Assembly (NCBI GenBank): GCA_903885525.1
Contig: CAISJA010000001.1
Location: forward strand, 1 to 5,742
Origin: an uncultured Opitutaceae bacterium
GTDB taxonomy: Bacteria; Verrucomicrobiota; Verrucomicrobiia; Opitutales; Opitutaceae
Direction of reading: 5' to 3'
DNA: 5,742 bases
Shown here: piece after piece, positions 5,698-5,742 of the stretch
Numbering within the stretch: the first letter of the stretch is position 1
How the letters are laid out: each line of letters opens with the position of its first letter
Translations under genes and position numbers: made by a program
The notes under the pieces: generated by a model
Databases searched by the model: none
Told to the model about the DNA's origin: nothing
What the model saw: the letters and a program-made list of their open reading frames with translations, nothing else

Positions 5698-5742
5698 CCT
5701 CTGTATGATGGTTCTGATGCCGGCGCCCTGCTCAAGGTAAAA

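Overview
The window is GC-rich bacterial DNA with tightly packed genes. It contains a retrograde-lipid-transport (Mla/MCE) operon, so the host should be a diderm (Gram-negative) bacterium. A Verrucomicrobiota-type host, perhaps near Opitutales, would fit the composition, the MlaD with GEGTLGKL repeats and the lack of mlaB/mlaC. That placement is inference; no rRNA or marker tree is available here.

Layout from left to right. Positions 1-177 (+) hold the 3' end of an unrecognised gene. A 172-bp convergent gap (178-349) follows, with a GC-rich hairpin and a perfect AT-rich 10-bp palindrome. Positions 350-4384 (-) are one four-gene operon, transcribed right to left: a signal-peptide-bearing protein built from about eighteen short W-P-L-F-like repeats, then mlaE (permease), mlaF (ATPase) and mlaD (MCE-domain substrate-binding protein). 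The genes are joined by a 4-nt ATGA overlap, a 6-nt gap and an 8-nt overlap, so they look translationally coupled. A divergent intergenic region (4385-4568) carries a 9-bp inverted repeat. rsmD (4569-5156, +), a 16S rRNA guanine-N2 methyltransferase, follows. The last gene (5122-5697, -) overlaps the rsmD end tail-to-tail by 35 bp.

Two items stand out. First, the last gene is a chimera: MORN repeats (residues about 15-78) run in frame into the C-terminal half of an RsmE-type 16S rRNA m3U methyltransferase (about 77-191), and the RsmE PUA domain and first part of its SPOUT domain are missing. The join falls at a tryptophan that fits both families, and arginine codon use changes there. It is either a real domain fusion or an assembly/recombination junction. 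Second, the repeat protein that opens the mla operon has a period of about 19 residues and a predicted signal peptide. It is a candidate envelope partner of this MlaFED-type transporter.

Functionally, MlaE and MlaF would form the inner-membrane ABC transporter. MlaD would form the periplasmic MCE ring that handles phospholipid between the two membranes. The exported repeat protein may be an accessory or outer-membrane component. The two 16S rRNA methyltransferase-related genes are a separate unit.
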